Shown piece after piece: positions 6,145 to 12,886 of a stretch of 12,886 nucleotides of DNA. How positions within the stretch are numbered: position 1 is the first letter of the stretch; each line of letters begins with the position of its first letter. Below the pieces are notes generated by a model. The model had not been told where the DNA came from. It made no database searches and was given only the letters and a program-made list of their open reading frames with translations. The position numbers and the translations under genes were made by a program. The stretch is from Trichodesmium sp. jk18x7bins.61 (GTDB lineage: Bacteria > Cyanobacteriota > Cyanobacteriia > Cyanobacteriales > Microcoleaceae), in assembly GCA_022822685.1 (NCBI GenBank), contig JAJEAQ010000587.1:1-12886 (forward strand), written 5' to 3'.

Positions 6145-8097
6145 ATGGAAATGGGAAATGGGAAAAAGGAAAATGGTATTGTACCAGAGGATATTATACA
6201 AAATCCAGAAAGTAATCTTCTACAGAATTGTCAGCAAGTTAAAAATCAGAACGAAAATGGCCTGAGTATCTATTCTCAAAGAGAAGAAAAGGAAGAAATA
6301 ATCAGTGATACTAAAGAATTTCCCCAGCATGAAAAAAGAAGGGGATGGAGTGGACTAATTTTTGGTATTGGTATTGGTATAGTTGTTGGTGTGGTAATTA
6401 TGCAAGTTCTTAGGCCTAGAGAAAACTTAGAGAGTAACACCCCCCAAGGAAATTATCCTACTCAGACTACTACTGACTCTGGTGGACTTGGCCAAACTTC
6501 GACCATGAGTGTGACAGTAGCTCCAGTAGAATTAGCGACAGTGGAAAGCACCTTTGATGCAACAGGTGATGTTGTTGCCTTTGATTTGTTACCAATATTG
6601 CCACAGGTAAATGGTTTACAAATTAAACAGGTATTGGTAGAGGAAGGAGAAAGAGTTACTATCGGCATGGTGATGGCAATTTTAGATGACTCGGTTTTGA
6701 AATCGCAAATTAACCAGAGCAAATCACAAGTGGAATCTGCTCGCAGTGATGTACAAAGTAGAAAAGCAACTTACAGTAGTGCTAAAGCCGGGGTGGAAAG
6801 AGCGATCGCTTCTCGTGAACAAGCAGAAGCTGACCGCGATCAAATCAAGGCTGCTATTGCTCAGGCTCAGGCAAGTAAAGATGAGGCGAACGCTGCCCGT
6901 AGACAAGCTGAAGCCAGTCTGGAAGATGCTAATGCCGCCTGGAAACAAACACAGGCCAGTCGTAATGATGCTGTTGCTGCCTTGAAACAAGCACAAGCAA
7001 GTCATACTGATGCTCTGGCATCTGTAGCTCAAGCTGAAGCTCAGTTGGGAGAAGCAAAAGCTAACCAAGAGCAAGCTCAGAGAGAATTTGAGCGATATCA
7101 AACCCTGAATTCAGAGGGTGTGGTTAGTGCTCAAGAGTTAGAAACCCGTAGCACGACTGTGAAAACTGCTCAGGAAGGGGTACGGGTGGCTGATGCAAAT
7201 CTTGATAGTGCTCAAGCCAAGGTTAATATTGCTGATGCGAATATTGATAGTGCTCAAGCCAAGGTTAATATTGCTATCTCAAATGTGAGTAGTGCTGTAG
7301 CTAGAGTGGAGAGTGCAGATGCAAATCTCAGTAGTACCCAGGCTCAATTACGCAGTGCAAATGCCAAGGTGAGGAGCGCTAAAGCTGATGTGAGTAGTGC
7401 GCAGGCAGAAGTTGACAGCGCTTTGTCAAATATTGACAATGCCATAGCAAATGTGAACAGTAACGAAGCTAGTGTACAAGAGAAGGAAACTCAGTTAGGG
7501 CAGACTTTAGTCAAAGCACCAGCAGATGGGATTGTGGCAGAGCGGATTGCTCGTGTTGGTGATGTGACTTCTAGTAGTAAAATGTTGTTTTCTATTATTA
7601 AAGATAATCAATTAGAACTACAGTTAAAAGTACCAGAAACTCAACTCGCACAGGTCAAAATTGGTGAAAAAGTTAAAATTAGTTCTGATGCGGATAATCG
7701 GATCAAAATGTTAGGGGTAGTGAGAGAAATAGCTCCATTAGTTGACCAAGAAAGTCGCGAAGCTACAGTCAAAGTTGATTTGCCTAAAAGTGATTTACTC
7801 AGACCAGGAATGTTTTTGCGGGCAGCAATTACAACCGCAACAAATCAAGGGTTAAAGATTTTGGCAAAAGCCGTATTGCCTCAAGGAGATGGTAAATCAA
7901 TTGTGTATGTTTTGACAGATAATAATCAAGTTAAAGCTGTGGCTGTGGAAGTAGGAGAAATTTTGAGTAACGGTAGTGATTTAACTAAGGCTGAGATTGA
8001 AATTAGAAAGGGACTAAAATTAGGCGATCGCGTAGTAGTAGCAGGTGCAGGTTATCTCAAAGATGGGGATTTCGTTACAGTGATTGAGCAAAATTAA
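6145..8097 (+). CDS. RND efflux periplasmic adaptor (HlyD/AcrA-type membrane fusion protein)
   Basis: ATG 6145 is preferred over GTG 6139 because GGAG (6136-6139) then stands 5 bases upstream; this gives 650 residues. Order: a charged cytosolic tail of about 66 residues; one membrane segment at about 67-89 (WSGLIFGIGIGIVVGVVIM); a Ser/Thr/Gly linker; the first half of the lipoyl/barrel-sandwich domain (about 125-187, VEEGERVTIGMVMAILDD); a very long Ala/Gln/Ser coiled coil (about 188-455); the second lipoyl half (LVKAPADGIVAERIARVGD); then beta-barrel and membrane-proximal parts to ...GDFVTVIEQN. It should link the RND pump downstream to an outer-membrane channel. AcrA-type adaptors are about 400 residues with shorter hairpins, so this one is long. 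Two HIP1 sites lie in it. No lipobox is seen. Confidence 0.92.
   Translation: MEMGNGKKENGIVPEDIIQNPESNLLQNCQQVKNQNENGLSIYSQREEKEEIISDTKEFPQHEKRRGWSGLIFGIGIGIVVGVVIMQVLRPRENLESNTPQGNYPTQTTTDSGGLGQTSTMSVTVAPVELATVESTFDATGDVVAFDLLPILPQVNGLQIKQVLVEEGERVTIGMVMAILDDSVLKSQINQSKSQVESARSDVQSRKATYSSAKAGVERAIASREQAEADRDQIKAAIAQAQASKDEANAARRQAEASLEDANAAWKQTQASRNDAVAALKQAQASHTDALASVAQAEAQLGEAKANQEQAQREFERYQTLNSEGVVSAQELETRSTTVKTAQEGVRVADANLDSAQAKVNIADANIDSAQAKVNIAISNVSSAVARVESADANLSSTQAQLRSANAKVRSAKADVSSAQAEVDSALSNIDNAIANVNSNEASVQEKETQLGQTLVKAPADGIVAERIARVGDVTSSSKMLFSIIKDNQLELQLKVPETQLAQVKIGEKVKISSDADNRIKMLGVVREIAPLVDQESREATVKVDLPKSDLLRPGMFLRAAITTATNQGLKILAKAVLPQGDGKSIVYVLTDNNQVKAVAVEVGEILSNGSDLTKAEIEIRKGLKLGDRVVVAGAGYLKDGDFVTVIEQN
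7202..7275 (+). repeat. Tandem 42-base repeat in the adaptor coiled coil
   Basis: A 32-base stretch at 7202-7233 recurs exactly at 7244-7275, period 42 bases = 14 residues (DSAQAKVNIADANI, i.e. two heptads). Weaker relatives (SADANLSSTQAQLRSANAKV and so on) run on to about 7450, and Ala/Gln-rich heptads precede it from 6720. This indicates growth of the hairpin by in-frame duplication of heptad pairs. Confidence 0.8.
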
Positions 8098-8522
8098 CAA
8101 ACATTCATGACTCGACTATAAATTAAGCTGTTTTTATCAGTATAAAATCCCCCTGGCTTCAGTTTATATGTGATGGAAAAATTATGATTGAAGAAGGCAG
8201 CGGGAGCAGCGGGAGCTGAATGCAGAAGGGAGCAATATAGCGGGGGATACCCAAGGGAAGTCGCTGGGCGTCTAAAACCCACCGCTAATTTAAGAGCACC
8301 CAAGAGTGAAAATTTTGGTAATTGGTATTATACCCATTTATACTTCTTCGGAGCCAGCTTGCTACATCCGCCAGTCGTACAGAATTCCGATCACAATTCA
8401 GGCTCGGTACTCCTGAATTCTTTCTTGATCAAATAAGATAATAATTTGATGAAACAGGGATTTGATAAATAAAGTATCAAACATCTCTGAGATAATTTTT
8501 GGGAAATTTTGAATTAATAACT
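8098..8522. other. 425-base spacer between adaptor and pump genes
   Basis: Adaptor and RND genes usually nearly touch, so this spacer is long. It holds a purine-rich stretch with GCAGCGGGAGCAGCGGGAGC (8198-8217), an 8-bp hairpin AATTCAGG/CCTGAATT at 8395-8402/8412-8419 with a 9-base loop, and a dyad just before the pump. An 82-codon open frame at 8188-8436 has a TTG start and an unlikely composition, and I do not call it a gene. The stretch may be an inserted repeat remnant. No clear terminator is present, so transcription could pass through. Confidence 0.5.
8461..8481. promoter_or_regulatory. Dyad upstream of the RND pump gene
   Basis: TTTGATA (8461-8467) and TATCAAA (8475-8481) form a perfect 7-bp inverted repeat with a 7-base spacer, ending 41 bases before ATG 8523. 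It could be an operator or the foot of a small hairpin. Directly after it, ACATCTCTGAGA (8481-8492) repeats a 12-mer found at 5895-5906 upstream of the adaptor gene. Confidence 0.3.
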
Positions 8523-11500
8523 ATGTCATTTCATATATCAGCTTGGTCAATCAAAAAAATAGTTCCTACTCTTGTGATGTTTATGATTTTAACAGTAGTA
8601 GGATTAATGTCATTTTTCCAGTTAGGAATAGATATTATGCCTAACATTGATATTCCAGCAGTATCAGTAACAGTAACTCAAAGAGGAGCAAATCCTACGG
8701 AATTAGAAACTCAGGTAACAAAAAAAGTAGAAGATGCAGTGGCAGGTTTAGGAAATATCGACACGCTAACATCAACAGTTACCGATGGAGTTTCCACAAC
8801 CATTATTTCTTTTGATTTGGGAGTAGATACAGATCGCGCCACTAACGACGTTCGCAATGCGGTTGCTGAAATTCGCCAAGACTTACCATTAGATATCGAC
8901 GATCCGATTATTAAAAGATTAGAACTTGTTGATGGTCCGATTATGACCTATGCCGTCAACTCAGGAAAGCGTTCTGTTGAGGAACTGAGCGAACTTGTAG
9001 ATAGAGACATTAGTCGTGTTCTCCTGAATGTTCCTGGTGTTGCCAAAATTGATCGAATTGGGGGAATTGACCGGGAGATCCGCATCGAACTCAATCCTGA
9101 TCGACTCGAAAGTCTTGGTATCACGGCTACTCAAGTTAACGATCAAATTCGGGATCTCAATACTAATATACCTGGTGGACGTTCTGAAACTGGAGGTACA
9201 GAAAAAAGTATTCGTACTTTAGGTAGTGCTGATACAGTAGAAGCTTTAAGGGAATATAGAATTATTCTTCCCTCGGGGGCTGCAGTGCCTCTTTCTAGTA
9301 TAGGTACAGTTATTGATGGTTTTGCTGATACTCGACAAACGGCTTGGTTATTAGAAAAAAATAGTCAGATCCCTACTCAAAATTTTGAGCAAGATTCACC
9401 AACAAAAAGCTCCAAATCAAATAATATTGCTAAACCTGTTGTTGCTTTTGGTGTAGTACGTAGTACTGGTAGTACCCTAGTTACGGTGGAAAAAGGTGTG
9501 CGAGCCAAAGTTGCTGAACTGAAGCAAATATTACCAGAAGATGTAGAGATAAAACTAATTTTTACCCTGGCAACAAGTATAGAGGAATCATATCAAGCAT
9601 CTGTAGACGCTTTGGTAATTGGCTCCATTCTGACGGTTGTAGTTGTAGGGATATTTTTGCGAGATTGGCGACCAACTCTGATCACTGCAGTGGCCCTACC
9701 ATTGTCAATTATCCCTACCTTTTTAGTGATGAAAATCTTAGACTACACCCTCAATTGGATGACGCTGTTAGCACTAGCATTAGCGATGGGGAACTTAGTG
9801 GATGATGCTATCTGTATGATTGAGAATATTGACCAACATGTGAATATGGGGAAAAAGCCATTCCATGCAGCTTTAGATGCGTCAGCAGAAATTGGTTTGG
9901 CTGTGGTGGCGACAACTGCCACAATCGTTGCAGTGTTTTTGCCAGTGGCGTTTATGGGGGGAATCCCTGGTAAATTTTTCCAACCTTTTGGGGTAACGGT
10001 GGCAGTTTCGACCATGTTTTCTACATTGGTTGCTTGTACGATGACTCCAATGTTAGGGGCACGGCTGTTGAAAGATAAACCGCCTCAAGGGTTTTCTAAA
10101 GATACAGTGGAGGTGAAAAATCAGAAACAAGGAAAAATTCGCCCCTACAATAGTTTGTTAAGTTGGGCACTGCGGCATAAGATTACTACTTTAATTATTG
10201 CTGTAGCTTTCTTTATTGGTAGCTTGCAACTTGTGCCACTGCTCCCGAAAGGACTCATGAGTGGAGAGGATAAAGGTGTGAGTATAGTTTCTATAGAACT
10301 GCCTCCTGGTTCAACTTTGACTGAAACTCAACAAGTGGCACAACAAACTATGCAGTTATTACAAGCTAGCCCAGTTATTACAAGTGTATTTGCTGATGTT
10401 GGCAGTAGAGATAACAACGAGGCTGTGAATACAGCTACATTGTATACCAACTTACTACCGAGGGATGAACGGAGTATTTCCCAAAAGGAACTTGAACAAA
10501 AGATACGACCTATGTTTGCTGATATTCCAGGGGCGCGGATTGGTTTTTTGGCCGGGGGTAGTAATAAGGATTTCAAGGTGATTATCAAGAGTGAAAATGC
10601 GACTGTTTTAAAGCAGACAGCGGATGCTTTAGAAGGGCAAATGCGAGAAATTCCGGGTTTAGTGGATGTGACTTCGAGTGCTAGTTTGGTGAAACCAGAG
10701 ATTTTGATTAAACCATTACCTGCTAGGGCTGGTGATTTAGGGGTGTCAGTACAGGCGATCGCTCGCACGGCTTCATTAGCGACTCTGGGAGATAATGAGT
10801 CAAGTTTGGCTAAGTTTAATTTGCCAGATCGCCAAATTCCGATTCGGGTGCAGTTGGCAGAAGCATTTAGAAATGACTTGGATGCGATTAAAAATTTGCG
10901 GATTCCTAGTCAAGATGGTGGTTTGGTACCATTGTCAGCAGTGGCTAATATTACTATTGGTAGTGGCCAGGCTCAAATTGACCGTTTTAACCGTTATCGA
11001 CAGGTGTCGCTAGAAGCAAATTTAGACGGAGTTTCTCTAGGGGATGCGCTGACGCAAGTAAAAGCATTGCCGGCAATGAACCCATTACCAAGGGATGTGA
11101 CAGAAGAGTCAGATGGTGATGCCAAGATTATGGTTGATATATTTAGTCGGTTTTCAGATGCTTTGGGCTTTGCGGTGTTGTGTATTTATGCCATTTTGGT
11201 ATTGCTATACAATAATTTTCTGTATCCGATGGTGATTTTAGTAGCCTTGCCTTTGTCTATCGGGGGGGCTTTATTCGGGTTATTGGTAATGCAGAAAGAG
11301 TTGGGCTTGTTTGCTTTGATTGGGATTGTATTGTTGATGGGGTTGGTGACAAAAAATGCGATTTTGTTGGTAGATTGTTCATTGGCAAATGAAAGAGAGG
11401 GGATGACTCAGTTTCATGCAGTAAGGGAGGCTGGTATTTCTCGTTTGCGACCGATTTTGATGACTACACTTTCCACTCTTGCCGGAATGTTCCCCATTGC

Positions 11501-11741
11501 TTTGGAATTAGGTGCAGAGGGTGAAGTGAGAAGCCCGATGGCGATCGCTGTCATTGGTGGGTTGACAACTGCAACACTGTTGACTTTAGTAGTAGTGCCT
11601 GTGTGGTTTACTTATATTGATAATTTTCAGCATTGGCTCAGGAAAATTTTTCTGGGTGAGAAAGCTCGCCCGCGGTTGAATGATTCTATGCAGGAGAAAG
11701 CTGCTAATATGTTAAAACAAAGTTCGACAACAAAAATTTAA
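8523..11741 (+). CDS. RND multidrug efflux transporter, HAE-1/AcrB type
   Basis: The protein has 1,072 residues, full AcrB length, starting at ATG 8523 (MSFHISAWSIKKIVPTLVMF); TTG 8499 is less typical for the family and no good ribosome site is seen for either. TM1 is at about 11-32; a porter domain follows with GIDIMPNIDIPAVSV; TM2-TM6 lie at about 364-515, TM7 at about 553-574, a second porter/docking half next, and TM8-TM12 at about 882-1025. The proton relay is intact: D427 and D428 in NLVDDAICMIEN (TM4) and K944 in GLVTKNAILLVD (TM10). It should export hydrophobic or amphiphilic compounds in exchange for protons as a trimer in the inner membrane, coupled to the adaptor upstream. Odd point: a polar insertion of about 25 residues (279-303) in the first porter half. 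Two HIP1 sites lie in it. The substrate is not deducible. Confidence 0.95.
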   Translation: MSFHISAWSIKKIVPTLVMFMILTVVGLMSFFQLGIDIMPNIDIPAVSVTVTQRGANPTELETQVTKKVEDAVAGLGNIDTLTSTVTDGVSTTIISFDLGVDTDRATNDVRNAVAEIRQDLPLDIDDPIIKRLELVDGPIMTYAVNSGKRSVEELSELVDRDISRVLLNVPGVAKIDRIGGIDREIRIELNPDRLESLGITATQVNDQIRDLNTNIPGGRSETGGTEKSIRTLGSADTVEALREYRIILPSGAAVPLSSIGTVIDGFADTRQTAWLLEKNSQIPTQNFEQDSPTKSSKSNNIAKPVVAFGVVRSTGSTLVTVEKGVRAKVAELKQILPEDVEIKLIFTLATSIEESYQASVDALVIGSILTVVVVGIFLRDWRPTLITAVALPLSIIPTFLVMKILDYTLNWMTLLALALAMGNLVDDAICMIENIDQHVNMGKKPFHAALDASAEIGLAVVATTATIVAVFLPVAFMGGIPGKFFQPFGVTVAVSTMFSTLVACTMTPMLGARLLKDKPPQGFSKDTVEVKNQKQGKIRPYNSLLSWALRHKITTLIIAVAFFIGSLQLVPLLPKGLMSGEDKGVSIVSIELPPGSTLTETQQVAQQTMQLLQASPVITSVFADVGSRDNNEAVNTATLYTNLLPRDERSISQKELEQKIRPMFADIPGARIGFLAGGSNKDFKVIIKSENATVLKQTADALEGQMREIPGLVDVTSSASLVKPEILIKPLPARAGDLGVSVQAIARTASLATLGDNESSLAKFNLPDRQIPIRVQLAEAFRNDLDAIKNLRIPSQDGGLVPLSAVANITIGSGQAQIDRFNRYRQVSLEANLDGVSLGDALTQVKALPAMNPLPRDVTEESDGDAKIMVDIFSRFSDALGFAVLCIYAILVLLYNNFLYPMVILVALPLSIGGALFGLLVMQKELGLFALIGIVLLMGLVTKNAILLVDCSLANEREGMTQFHAVREAGISRLRPILMTTLSTLAGMFPIALELGAEGEVRSPMAIAVIGGLTTATLLTLVVVPVWFTYIDNFQHWLRKIFLGEKARPRLNDSMQEKAANMLKQSSTTKI

Positions 11742-11822
11742 GTTTGTGCGATCGTTGTTTGTAGTTGCGATGCGGCGCTGCAAATATATCCCTGATGCTA
11801 AAGTGCAGGCATAATACTGTAG

Positions 11823-11850
11823 GTTTGGTTAAGCGCCAGCGTAACCAAAC
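11823..11850. repeat. Palindromic dispersed repeat (copy 2)
   Basis: GTTTGGTTA (11823-11831) pairs perfectly with TAACCAAAC (11842-11850) around a 10-base centre, and GTAG precedes it. Reverse-complemented, it aligns with 3940-3972 including the CCTACA flank; the difference is in the centre of the palindrome, which is the usual variable part of such repeats. Confidence 0.6.
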
Positions 11851-12057
11851 AAAAACATAGATGATGTTAGGTTAGTCTTCAGGGAAACTAATTTAGTCTC
11901 ATACAGCAGTTTTCATTATAGTAGACCACTCTCAGGGACGCTCTATAGAAAGTCCCTACAAGGGTTTCAGTTTTGATGATGTGGTTTGCTCCAGATGAAA
12001 AACGCTGTAAGTTATAATTAGCGTTCTTCCCCACAACCGCTCTTTTATCCCCCCCTG

Positions 12058-12076
12058 CCCCCCTTTGAAAGGGGGG
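12058..12076. repeat. C/G-rich foldback repeat
   Basis: CCCCCCTTT (12058-12066) is the exact inverted complement of AAAGGGGGG (12068-12076) around a single G. With the preceding TCCCCCCCTGC it belongs to the same family as the repeats at 3566-3620. Confidence 0.6.
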
Positions 12077-12231
12077 AGTAAAGTAGACTAGAAAAAGCTT
12101 TTATGATCTTGAATCCGGTTGATTAGACATTGCAAGTAGTGGGTTACAGTAAGCAGATCCAAACTCATTCCTAGCTGCATCTACATATATTATATAACCG
12201 GATTATATATAAGTAATGAAGTATAAATAAC

Positions 12232-12404
12232 ATGATGATGAAAAACAATCAGGCAATAGCAGTTAATATTCCCAATGAAATTCACCTGAAAATTACTCAC
12301 CAACAGTTCATTGAGTTAGCTCTAGCTAATAGAGATTTACAGTTAGAAAGAAGTGCTACAGGAGAGTTAATTATTATGCTACCAACAGGAAGTGATACAG
12401 GTAG
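12232..12404 (+). pseudogene. Uma2-family (DUF820) gene, 5' exon, interrupted by a group II intron
   Basis: About 58 codons of a Uma2-family protein are present. LKITHQQFIELALANRDLQLER followed by TGELIIMLPTGSDTG is the typical N-terminal block of this family (xxQFxxLCxxNRDLRxERTATGELIIMPPTG). Full proteins are about 190-230 residues with a PD-(D/E)XK-like nuclease fold whose catalytic residues lie further on, beyond the intron and the window. The function of Uma2 proteins is poorly known; they are very abundant in cyanobacteria. There are three in-frame ATGs (12232, 12235, 12238) and no clear ribosome site. Host sense ends near 12402-12405, and codons after that translate the intron. If the intron still splices the gene might be rescued; I mark it as interrupted. 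Confidence 0.8.
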
Positions 12405-12886
12405 GCGCGACCTGTTGAGCCACCTCGCCACATGTTCAGGTCGCCACGAAACAGGGAGCCGACAGGCGACCTGAATGCTCCGCATTCCGTAAGGAAAGCT
12501 CCGACTCTTGTCGCCTACTGGTCGTCTGAAACGGGACACCGAGTCCCCTAGGGATCTCACCCCTAGCCTCCACGGAAAAGACTTACCTATTCCGTTACTT
12601 CTAGAGTAAGTAATGAAATAGTCCGAATGCAAGTCCCGTTTCAGGGAGGCTCCATGCTCAAAGTCAAAGCCGACTTCTCCTGAGTCTCATGGGAAAAGAA
12701 AACTAAGACAAAGAAACGAAAACGGAGATCAAGTTAAGTGTCAATAATGACAAAGGTCGTCGAAGGACAATTGGAATGGAGCCAGATTAACTGGAATAAA
12801 ACCAGGAAGATTGTTAAGAATCTACGTCAAAGAATCTTTGCAGCAAGAAATGTGGTCAGCCAAAGCAGGTGAAAAACCTACAAAAG
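12405..12886 (+). mobile_element. Group II intron, 5' part (ribozyme domains and start of its maturase gene)
   Basis: It starts near 12405 with GCGCG, one base off the GUGYG consensus, at the point where Uma2 homology stops. The RNA is strongly structured: an 11-bp perfect stem 12435-12445/12465-12475, an alternative 8-bp pairing 12407-12414/12437-12444, and a 12-bp perfect long-range stem 12526-12537/12633-12644 enclosing smaller hairpins. CCGTAAGGAAAG (12487-12498) nearly repeats a motif of the intron at 1-139. The intron-encoded protein begins at 12747. Only about 340 bases precede that gene, while bacterial introns usually have about 500-600, so part of domain I may be missing. The exact 5' splice point is uncertain by a few bases. 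Confidence 0.75.
12747..12886 (+). pseudogene. Group II intron reverse transcriptase/maturase, N-terminus, frameshifted
   Basis: ATG 12747 opens 41 codons, MTKVVEGQLEWSQINWNKTR then KIVKNLRQRIFAARN, matching the N-terminal block of group II intron proteins (WxxINWxKxxxxVxxLQxRIFxA). TGA at 12870-12872 then stops it, while the expected continuation VKNLQK appears in another frame (KQVKNLQK, 12863-12886). One base has therefore probably been lost between about 12835 and 12863. The RT, X and endonuclease domains lie beyond the window. If the shift is real, this copy makes no full maturase and would need one supplied in trans to splice or move. A sequence error cannot be excluded. Confidence 0.75.

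Larger units (their letters stand above)
2057..11548. repeat. HIP1 octamers GCGATCGC (six copies)
   Basis: Exact copies are at 2057-2064, 4016-4023, 6802-6809, 8024-8031, 10755-10762 and 11541-11548. This is far above chance in 12.9 kb (well under one expected) and is the known signature of many cyanobacterial chromosomes. All lie within coding or formerly coding DNA. One is in the TcA relic, which suggests that gene has been in a cyanobacterial background for some time. Confidence 0.85.
11742..12231. other. Repeat-bearing spacer after the pump gene
   Basis: These 490 bases have no convincing gene. They hold a weak hairpin 11758-11764/11778-11784 (one wobble pair, AT-rich 3' side) that might end the pump transcript, the second palindromic repeat (11823-11850), a C-rich foldback (12058-12076), and an AT-rich dyad TATATAA/TTATATA (12191-12197/12203-12209) 22 bases before the Uma2 start, where it could belong to that promoter. 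Confidence 0.5.

Noticed and set aside
6462..7101. Minus-strand and shifted open frames over the adaptor gene (6462-6722, 6724-7101, 6746-6985)
   Set aside because: They mirror the Ala/Gln repeat codons of the adaptor; no start signals or motifs.
7202..7275. CRISPR-like direct repeats
   Set aside because: The repeats are contiguous, in frame and encode heptads; there are no spacers.
8188..8436. Open frame of 82 codons on the plus strand between adaptor and pump
   Set aside because: TTG start without a ribosome site, low-complexity beginning (KKAAGAAGAE), no recognisable motif, and it overlaps hairpin-forming repeat-like DNA.
10328..10768. Minus-strand open frame of 146 codons opposite the RND gene
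   Set aside because: Antisense shadow of a strongly conserved gene; no signal for translation and no known motif.
12297..12632. Minus-strand open frame of 111 codons over the Uma2/intron junction
   Set aside because: It spans the host-intron boundary and translates structured intron RNA on the wrong strand.

Overview
The window looks like a piece of a filamentous-type cyanobacterial chromosome. It holds six copies of the cyanobacterial octamer HIP1 (GCGATCGC), palindromic and C-rich dispersed repeats of a kind common in such genomes, and genes that read like cyanobacterial families: a conserved HD phosphohydrolase, an RND pump with its adaptor, and a Uma2 protein. The genus cannot be named from the sequence.

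Layout. (1) 1-139: the 5' end of a group II intron on the minus strand. It begins with GTGCG at 139 and lies antisense in a large gene. (2) 140-3536, plus strand: the C-terminal half of a Tc-toxin A-subunit (TcA) homologue, broken by two in-frame stops and several frameshifts. The open pieces are remnants of one gene, not separate genes. (3) 3537-3985: mobile-DNA debris, namely C-rich repeats, a MITE-like set of inverted repeats, a terminator-like hairpin and a 13-bp palindrome. (4) 3986-4474, minus: a GNAT acetyltransferase. (5) 4823-5668, minus: an HD-domain phosphohydrolase. (6) 5669-6144: a divergent spacer with a second MITE-like element around a GC-rich hairpin, then a good promoter for the next gene. 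(7) 6145-8097 and 8523-11741, plus: a periplasmic adaptor with a very long coiled coil, then an HAE-type RND transporter, separated by 425 bases. Together they make the inner-membrane part of a tripartite efflux pump; no TolC-type gene is in the window. (8) 11742-12231: a repeat-bearing spacer. (9) 12232 to the end: a Uma2-family gene cut after about 58 codons by a second, plus-strand group II intron whose reverse-transcriptase/maturase gene starts at 12747 and appears frameshifted.

The efflux pair is the only evident multi-gene system and looks intact. Both ends of the window are genes interrupted by group II introns. The rest is a decaying toxin-like gene and non-autonomous repeats, so this is accessory, mobile-element-rich DNA around a functional pump. 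I found no CRISPR array, tRNA or rRNA, and nothing that convincingly forms a new defence or toxin system. The least explained items are the cyanobacterial TcA relic, the two MITE-like families, the RND insertion and the structured adaptor-pump spacer.
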